From Cryptomeria japonica (taxonomy: Eukaryota; Streptophyta; Pinopsida; Cupressales; Cupressaceae): 64,000 bases of DNA. Below the pieces are notes generated by a model. That model did no database searches and was not told where the DNA came from. It saw only the letters and a program-made list of their open reading frames with translations. This document shows, one piece after another, positions 56,425-64,000 of this stretch; position 1 is the first letter of the stretch, and the number at the start of each line of letters is the position of its first letter. The stretch covers positions 526,926,475 through 526,990,474 of the forward strand of contig NC_081409.1 in NCBI RefSeq assembly GCF_030272615.1, read 5' to 3'. Made by a program: the position numbers and the translations under genes.

Positions 56425-58332
56425 CTAAAAAGACTTAAGGAGCTCCTCCGCCTTATTCACCAGCTGATCATAGTTTGCCGCGACAACTTTGAATTCTTCC
56501 ATGTCCTTGTTTGGCTTTTTCTCCTTCTTTTTACCTCTAGTCCTTGCTCTAGGTCCTTGCATTTCTCCCGTGCCATCCATATCAGGTTCAATCTCCAGGG
56601 AGTCCTTCTCCTCTTCCATTTTTCTAATGAGGATTTTCGTATCACCAGCTGAGGCCTTCAGAATATTTAAGCTTTGTTCTGTAATGCTTTTAAGGATTTC
56701 TTCAATTTTATTGACTTTTTTATTAGTTTCCTCCATTATTTGATCCATACCAATCTCATTATTTTTCCTCTCAGTCAGGTCTTTCTCAATTTGCTCGAAC
56801 CTAGGGTTAAAGGAGTCTCTGATCTCTTCGGCTCTGGCAACGGTTTTAGTCAAATCCTCAACCCGTTCTGCCATTGACTTGCCTCCGCCAAAACTGATAG
56901 TCTCTAGGATTTGGACTCTATGATTGAGCTTGTTAATGTCCTCCACAACTTTCTTGTAACTGGGACTTAGCCAATCAATGGTGTCCACAAAGCCTTTCAA
57001 ACCCTTAGGAGGAGGATTTGAGGAGGGAAATTTCTCACCAGAGTTGTCTTTTTCCTTATTGGAGGTGTCTCCAACAGTGATTTTACCAAATTTTATGATT
57101 CTCTATTCAAAACCTTCACCAGTGGTCTCCTCCTCCAAATTCTGGTCGAAGTCCAAATTCTTTCTCTGCACCTGTTCCTTAAGCTCCATAATATTGACAT
57201 CTTGTTTCTTCTGTTTGTTCCTTGTTTGAATAGAAATTTTGTTTTTCTTTTTCCGAGGAGACTGGGGTTCCTTCTCAGAATCCTTAGAGACCTCTTCCTC
57301 TAAGGAGGAGCTAATTTGGAGAATTTTATCTTTATATTTATTCTTACCCTTCGAGGAGGAAGGCTTGGTTCTCACATGTTTTCTTTTCTTACCATTTTCC
57401 ACTTCAGAGTCATCCAGACTCTCTTCGGACTCACTCATTGAATCACTATCTGACTCCTCACCCATAGAAAAAACAAAATCCGACCCTTCCTCCTCAGACT
57501 CAGAGATAAAAGGCTGAGGGCAGGCAATTTTGTTGGCTTTTAGGTGGTCATAAATTAATACCATGAGACCTTGATGCATGGCTATATCACCCTTAGGGTT
57601 CTCTTTATGGGCCTTAATGGTAGCATTCATAGAGCACAATAGAAAATAAGGGATATTAACTTTTTCATCATACCTAAAATGGTTCAGCAAAACAAAATGG
57701 TAGCCATACACTTTTGTGAATCTACCATCCAAAGTTACATAGCACATTATAGCAAATAAGACCTCCCTCCATGGTTTAACAAAAGCCCTAGGAGGATAGT
57801 AATTTTTACTTAGCTTAACTAGGCGCTTTTTCTCCTTTGTCATATCAAGGTATCTTTCAATGGTCTCCTTGCTCAATTTCCTGTCTATGTAGTAATTGCT
57901 TCCTTCCCTACAGAGACCCATAACCTGAGCAATGAGGTCTTCATCTATGGAGATTGATTGATCTCCCATCTTCAGAGTGCCCTTTCTCCAATTTTTACAG
58001 AAGAAATTAGTAACTATGGCATCGCACCCATGTAGCCTCTCCATAAACTTTGAAAACCCACCCTTCTGCAAAATGTTCCAGACAACCTCCTTTTGCTTCC
58101 ACTCCTTGTAGTTGCTAGGTTCATAGCAGTGTCGAATTCGTCCCATTTTTTCACTATTCAGAGTAACAGGTCGATAATTGCAGAGAGCTTTAGGCAAGAA
58201 GTTTCTCAGAACTACCAAATATACCCAGAAAGCATGGGAAGCAATAGCATAAGTCTTGCAATAAATGGTATTGACATTATTATAATTACTCATAACACTC
58301 CTATTAATCCATTTCATCATTACTTTGTCCAT
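56425..58332 (-). pseudogene. LINE B ORF3: 635-codon protein with one internal TAG
   Basis: ATG at 58332 lies inside the end of ORF2 in another frame (29-nt overlap); the frame stays open to TAG at 56425 except one TAG at 57103-57105 (codon 410). Residues about 20-290 look globular: LHGCDAIVTNFFCKNWRKGT, ISIDEDLIAQVMGLCREG, FAIMCYVTLDGRFTKVYGY, LLNHFRYDEKVNIPYFLLCS, HQGLMVLIYDHLKANK. This resembles 'putative plant transposon protein' domains in pattern. Then an acidic Ser/Glu stretch, a basic nuclear-signal-like part (NGKKRKHVRTKPSSSKG, PRKKKNKIS), a coiled coil (INKLNHRVQILE, ERVEDLTKTVARAEEI) and a basic tail (TRGKKKEKKPNKD). Function unknown. Confidence 0.7.
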
Positions 58333-61300
58333 TTATGATCTTTGGGGTACTATTGTATCGATCCTTAAAAATGATTGATTTGACGTCATCGGGGATGTGC
58401 TCTTCACCCTTCCATGTGATCATTTGATCTTGAATGAACACCACGTTGGCTGCCCAGTCAACAGAACCATTTGCTTCATGATAGATATGAGATATGAAGC
58501 ATTTCTCAAAAGTGTTGATGAGATCTCTAGCAGCCTTTATTATGTTATTGATAGTCCATGAAGGCTTAGAGGTTCCCTTTAGGCATTTGATGATGTTATT
58601 AGAATCCCCTTCTATCCATAGATAGGGACAATTCCATCTTTTGGCCAGGAGAATCCCTTGTAGTGCAACCATTGCTTCTGCCTTGTGGTTAGTTTGACTC
58701 CCTATAGGAACAACAATCATTTCCTTACAGTTACCATTTTCATCTCTAAGGATTGCACCACATCCCGCAGGACCAGGATTGCCTTTTGCAGCACCATCGA
58801 AGTTGACTTTGAGCCAACCGTGTGGGGGAACATGCCATCTAGCTTCTAGTCTTTTGTTTAGAGTGGGATCAGGACTACCAACATTCTTCAGATTCCAGGA
58901 AATTAAAATGTGATTTTCCATGGGGTTGGCAAAAATGCAAGGATTCCCAATGATTCCAATGTTCTCCACAATAGCCCATTAAATTTTTTGGAAAACAACA
59001 TACTGGGTGAGAGAAGTGTCCCTGAAGATACAGTTGTTCCTTTCTTTCCATATCCCCCACAGAATGTGAGGGAGAGATAGCTGCCACAAAGATCTCAAAA
59101 AGGGGTTAGCCCAGTGATAATTCCAAGAATGGAACAAATCACTGATAGTGTTAGGAAAAACCCAATCAATGCAAAAATTCTTAAGAAGTCTTTGCCAAAT
59201 TGAAGCAGTAAAGGAGCAGTGGATAGCCAAATGGTCCACAGACTCTTCCTCCTCAAGACAGAGAGCACATCTATTAGGGTAAGAAAAGCCTCTACCCTTA
59301 AGATTATCTAAGGTCAGGATTTTATTTTGAAGGATAGTCCAATAGAAAAAATTGATTTTATGGATTAGACCCTTTATCCAAGCTTTAGACCAAAAAGGAT
59401 TCTCAGAGGGGGAAGGGGAAAGAACACCATACATTGAAGAGACAGTGTTGTTACCTTTAGAATCAAATTTCCAAATAAGGGAGTCTTCCTCTTTATTCAA
59501 CCAAATAGAAGAAAGATGGTTCTTAAGATTAATAAGGCCTAGGTGAATACTTTCAATGTTCTTCCATTTATCACCTATCCAATACCCCTCAACAAGAGGG
59601 CCAAAGATTCTAATATAGGAGGGAGCAAAAGGGGCCTAGTCAAGGATATCAACCAAAGGTTTATCGAAAAGCCAGGGATCTTCCTAGAATCTAACTTTCC
59701 TAGCATTACCAACATTCCATTTAACCCCTTTGACAATGCTATCTTTACACTTAGAGGCATGATTTCAGATATGGGACCCATTCATACTGAAATCAGAATT
59801 GATAAAAGCTAGAAGAGAAGAAGACAAAAGAGAGTACTTACCTCTCCAGATTTTACACCATTCACTGTTAGAGTGGAACAGTCTCCAAACCTATTTAGAC
59901 AAGAGAGCTTCATTGAGGGTCCAGATTCTTCTTAGGCCCAAGCCTCCATTACTTTTCGGTCTACACACCTTTTCCCAAGCCACAAGAGACATTCTTTTCT
60001 TTTCCTCGACCCCTGACCAAAGAAATTTTTTCTGAATTTTCTCAATTGCTTCAGCATACTTAACATGAATTCTGAAGAGGCTAAGGGCATAAATAGGAAT
60101 GCTTTGAAGAGAAGCTTTTAGAAGTTGGAGCTTTCCAGCTTGACTTAAAAGGGAACCTTTCCATCCAGCAAGTTTTTTTTGAAATTTGTCCACCAGAGAA
60201 CTCCAAAAGGAATTAGGTGGTGCAATGCCCAGAGGGAGATGAAGATAAGTGGCCGGAAGATCAGCAACCTGATATTCTATAATTCTACTAATTCTATGCT
60301 CTCTCCTCTCAAGAGTGTTGATGAAAAACACTTCACTTTTAACCCAATTGATAAGTTGGCCAGAAGCAGAAGCAAACTTACAGAAGGTGTCCTTGAGAGT
60401 TTGGCTTCTGAGATGCTTGAGTCCCCCATGATAATAGTATCATCCACAAACTATTGGTGGGAACATGTATAATCAACTAAAGAAGGTTGGATTCCCTTGA
60501 AGATTCCTCTCATCACCATACTTTCCATAGATCTACCAAAACATTCAGCCATAATTATGAAGAGGATAGGAGAAATGGGATCCCCTTGCCTTAGTCCTCT
60601 AGAAGCTTGAAAGAAGGTGGAGGGAGATCCATTGATAAGAACAACAAATGAGGTAGTGGTAATAAGCTGTTTGAAGAGATCCACACATTTGGTAGAGAAG
60701 ACATAAGCCAAAAGAACCTTCACGAGGAATGACCAATCAAACCGGTCATAGGCCTTAGAGAGATCAAGCTTAAGGATGAAACCCTATTTCTTAGCCATAA
60801 CTAGTGAATGAATATTCTCATGAACAGTTATAATGGAATCAAGGATTTGTCTTCCTGGCACAAAACCATTTTGCTGATGATTAATCAGAGGAGGAAGAAC
60901 AATCAGGAGTCTAGAGGTAAGGACCTTAGAAATAATTTTATAAAAAGAATTGCATAAGCTAATTGGCCTGAACTTATCCATGGAGTCAGCACCTTGAGTT
61001 TGGGGGATTAATGCAATGAAGGTACCATTAATCTCTTTCAAAAGTCTTCTAGCCCCAAAAAATTCTTTGACTCCATTGGAAACATCTTTCCCAACAGTAT
61101 CCTAGAATTCTTGGAAGAAGAACATGGGAAAGCCATCAGGTTCGGGTGCTTCGTTACCATCAAAAGAAAAGACAACATTCCTGATCTCCTGGTTTGAAGG
61201 TATAGAAGAAATGGAGGCATTCATCTGCTCATCAATGAGGCAAGGAATATTATTTAGGAAAGAGATTTGAGCATCAACATCCAGTCTATGATCCCTACAA

Positions 61301-62518
61301 AGGAGATCAACAAAGAATCTTTTGGCCTCATGTCTTATCTCATCCTCCATAACCAACTCCCCGTTGTCCACAACCAGTTTAGTGACCTTGTTTGCCGCTT
61401 TATGTTTAATAGTCGACATGTGAAAGAATCTTGTGTTCTTATCTCCTTCCTTCAGCCAAGTACATCTCGATCTCTGCTTCCAAAAAGTTTCTTCTTTAGC
61501 AATGATTTCATGGTATTTTTTGAGGATTTCTTTTTCTTCAGCAATTGACACAGTAGCAAAACCATCCTTCTGAATTTGAACCTGTATTTTATTGAGGTCT
61601 TCCTGAATTTTTCCTTTGGCCTAAAAAATATTCCCAAAGTTGGTTTTGTTCCATAACCTTATATTGTCTTTGATACTTTTGAGTTTTTTCACATCTCTAT
61701 ACATAGCAGTGCCCTCAACTTTGACGTTCCACCATTCCTAAATTTTAAGAATGAGGTCAGGATGAAGAGTCCACATTTTTTCAAATCTAAAAGGAAAGTA
61801 CCTTCTTCTATTTATAGGGTTAGCATAAAAAGTTATGAGATAATGGTCAGATCCAACTCGGATGTGGGCAGACAGGGAACAATAATAAGGTCTGTACCAG
61901 TCATAAGAAATAAGAGCCCTCTCAAGGCAAACTTGAATAAGGTAATTTCCATTCATCCTGTTAGTCTAAGTGTAATTGCATCCCTGTATATCCACATCAT
62001 TGAGAGCCTGCGAGTTTATAAAGTCCATGAGGGCTAGTCTACTTTCCAGCTGAGAGGGGCTTCCTCCAAATTTTTCCTCCTCTCTCAAGGGAGTGTTGAA
62101 GTATTCCATGACCAACCAACTTAGATTCTTGAAGCTGTCCCTTATTTCCATTAGTTTTTTCCAAAAATTGTTTCTGGCTTTCAAGGTATTAGGAGCATAA
62201 ATATTAGTGAGGATCCAAGATGTTCCATCTTGTAAAATGCTCAAATTTTATGCAAGAGAAATTGTTTTCTTGAATAAGAACATGACCTTTAACACTATTG
62301 AGATTCCAAATGGTTGCAATGCCTTCGGAGGCACCTTCTGAGCTACCACCACTTATGCTTCCAAATTTAAAGAATTTCAAAGATTCAACCTTTTCTCTAC
62401 TCATCTTAGTTTCTTGAATAAGGAAAATATCAATTTTGCTATCCCTTATCATATTCCTAATAATATCAAGCTTGTGGGGATTATTTAGTGCCCTAATATT
62501 CCAAGAGATGATATTCAT
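58304..62518 (-). pseudogene. LINE B ORF2: endonuclease, RT and RNase H
   Basis: ATG at 62518 (MNIISWNIRALNNPHKLDII) with IFLIQETKM for the endonuclease; the GDFN motif is lost (reads MEYFNTPL). Frameshifts near 62225 and 60400. RT: TWLKEGDKNTRFFH, ISLCNSFYKIISKVL, ILKLDLSKAYDRFDW, GLRQGDPISPILFI and FVDDTIIMG preceded by an in-frame TAG (60451-60453). Zinc-binding domain RCALCLEEEESVDHLAIHC. RNase H: VNFDGAAKGNPGPAGCGAIL, HKAEAMVALQGILL, WIEGDSNNIIKCLKG, SHIYHEANGSVDWAANV. TAA at 58304-58306. Confidence 0.92.
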
Positions 62519-62520
62519 AG

Positions 62521-64000
62521 TTACTTACCAATTCCTAACTCCTTTAGAGTCTTCAGAGTCCCATCTGCTATGTTCTTGCTGGCCTCCTTGTCTCTGACTT
62601 TGTGGTTTGAAGGTCATCCTGAAGAAGAGGAAACATACCCGACATCAACTTGAGCAATTCTGCTAGACTTCCTTAATTGGGAAGTTGAGGGAGTGGATCC
62701 TTTCTTATTCCTCTATTTTGGTATTTTCTAGTCAGCTTCTTTCTCAAGAACAGCTTCAGGGTTACTGAGAATTCTAGAAATTTCTTCTTCATTACCCCAA
62801 TTAGGAAATCTGGAGTCCTATGAAATACTATTGACTGTTTTAGAAATTTAATCTGAATCCGAGAGATTCATTCCCAATATAGCACATTTCTGGGCTTCTT
62901 GCATTTCAGAGCTGATCAAAAGCGGGGAAGAGTCAACCTTTTCTTCTTAAGAGCCAGTGATCTCTCCTTCCTCAGGTTGTTCCTCTCTGATGGGTGCTTC
63001 CTTGCTGGCCAAAGTATCAACAATTACCATCTTAGCTATTTATTTTGAGGATTTAGGCTGTCCTTTAGATTCCTCTGTTCGGGTCTGTCCTTCCAGGGGG
63101 TTGTTTACTTTCGTTAACTCCTTCCTCAGGACTTCCTGAGTGGGGAGATTAGAGACAGGGGTTAAGGATACCACTTCCTTATTTTCCCCCAAGGGTCCAA
63201 AGAAGTTATTATCAACAAAGTCAACTTCCTTATTTTATGAGTTTTTGACTTGCCATACCTTTTTTTCTGGATCCTTTTTACTTTCAGCCGTAGGTTTGGC
63301 TTGCTTGAGCTCCCCTTTAGGCTTGAGAGGACAAGATTTAGCCCAGTGACTTGCTTTCTTGCAATAAAAACAAGCAAAGGGGATAGATTTGTATTATATC
63401 AGTTGCTTCCACGTTCCCAACTTTGACACAATGTCTATCTCTTCCAGCATATCTGCATCATGAGCTATCCCTACACAAAATCTAGCATGAATAAGCCTCC
63501 TTTTTGAGGCTGTGACTGGGTTTATTGAGAGGAGCTCACCAAAGGAGCTTGCTATTCCAGAGAAAATGCTTTCTACCCAATACTCAAGAGGCAGACCTGG
63601 TAACTTTACGCAAAGTGGGACCTACGCCAGAAGAGAATCATTCATGTTTAGATTCGGATGCCATTTTCGAAGCACCAATGCTGTCTTTCTGACCATCCAA
63701 GGACTGCCACAGATAATTCTTGTTTTATCTTCTTCACATGAGAAAGCAAAGGTAAGGAGGCCTTTGGGAAAGGCTGAGATTTCAACATTACCTTTCAAAG
63801 CCCATTTCCTTTTAACATAAGCCCTTACAACTTCGATGTTTGGGCATGGACCCATTAACTTGCTTACCAGGGAGTTTGACATACTGCTAATATTATGATC
63901 CAGAACCGAATTAGGGATAGAGATAGTGAACTTACCACCGATGGGGTCAGATATATTCTTGACAGTAGGTAAAGAGGATTTTCTAGTTGTTCATGTTCCA
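62521..64000 (-). pseudogene. LINE B ORF1 (DUF4283 and zinc knuckle), partial
   Basis: Open at the window edge and in one frame to TAA 62521-62523, with several stops. The DUF4283 part has VRAYVKRKWALKGNVEISAF, LLTFAFSCEEDKTRIICGS and PWMVRKTALVLRKWHPNLN (to about 63622), then VKLPGLPLEYWVESIF. The CCHC knuckle CFYCKKASHWAKSC (C-x2-C-x4-H-x4-C) is near 63370-63330, followed by a charged variable C-terminal part. This is the standard layout of plant L1 ORF1, an RNA-binding chaperone-like protein. Confidence 0.85.

Larger units (their letters stand above)
56260..64000 (-). mobile_element. LINE B, L1-type element with three ORFs (5' end beyond window)
   Basis: On the minus strand: ORF1 (beyond 64000 to 62521), ORF2 (62518-58304), ORF3 (58332-56425) and a short T/G-rich 3' UTR. 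The ORF1 stop and ORF2 ATG are two bases apart; ORF3 overlaps the ORF2 stop by 29 bases. Compact gene order argues that all three came from one transcript. Confidence 0.85.

Noticed and set aside
1-64000. Endogenous pararetrovirus or DNA transposon
   Set aside because: I found no coat, movement or transposase motifs and no terminal inverted repeat pair framing a transposase.

Overview
The window is plant nuclear DNA made almost entirely of nested and decayed retrotransposons. I see no ordinary host gene, rRNA, tRNA or CRISPR array. Seed-plant markers are tRNA-iMet-primed Ty1/copia elements with UBN2-type gag, a Tat/Ogre-like Ty3/gypsy element with two RNase H domains and an antisense plant-mobile-domain gene, plant L1 LINEs with a DUF4283 ORF1 and an RNase H at the end of ORF2, and a tRNA-derived SINE. 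The load of nested old elements suggests a large, repeat-rich genome such as a conifer; that is an inference, since nothing here fixes the species.

Left edge (1-4279). A minus-strand copia-like element (alpha; LTR, PBS and a long GC-rich leader) sits in the LTR of a plus-strand copia element (beta; LTR, PBS, UBN2 gag). Beta gag stops abruptly against about 20 bases of a minus-strand LINE ORF1 (LINE D).

Gypsy element (4280-40937, minus strand). It has 1.46-kb LTRs at both ends, a 5-bp target duplication (gtatg), PBS, PPT, gag, protease with G-patch-like region, RT, RNase H, second RNase H and integrase. An antisense plant-mobile-domain (PMD) pseudogene lies between integrase and the 3' LTR. 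It landed in LINE D, whose ORF1 resumes at 40943.

Nested inside the gypsy RNase H region (12769-30841) is LTR element I (minus), which contains element II of the same family plus a scrambled copia fragment III. Elements I and II have copia-type PBS and PPT but no protease, integrase or RT. They carry a coiled-coil/multi-zinc-knuckle ORF and a single-frame ORF of about 1,100 codons that I cannot match to a characterised retroelement protein. A solo LTR interrupts the 5' LTR of element I.

Right third (40943-64000). This is a run of minus-strand L1-type LINEs: D, E, C, A and B. LINE A is about 10 kb with a perfect 14-bp target duplication; LINE C is 5'-truncated with a 17-bp target duplication. 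In A, B and C, and probably E, a further ORF (called ORF3 here) lies between the RNase H end of ORF2 and the 3' end. In B it is 635 codons long and overlaps the ORF2 stop. A SINE with 16-bp target duplications and a degenerate TTTAGGG-like tract fill the gaps.

Almost every coding region is broken by stops or frameshifts, so these are fossils. The most interesting material is the non-pol cargo: LTR-element ORF2, LINE ORF3 and antisense PMD, apparently extra proteins in three retroelement classes in one locus.
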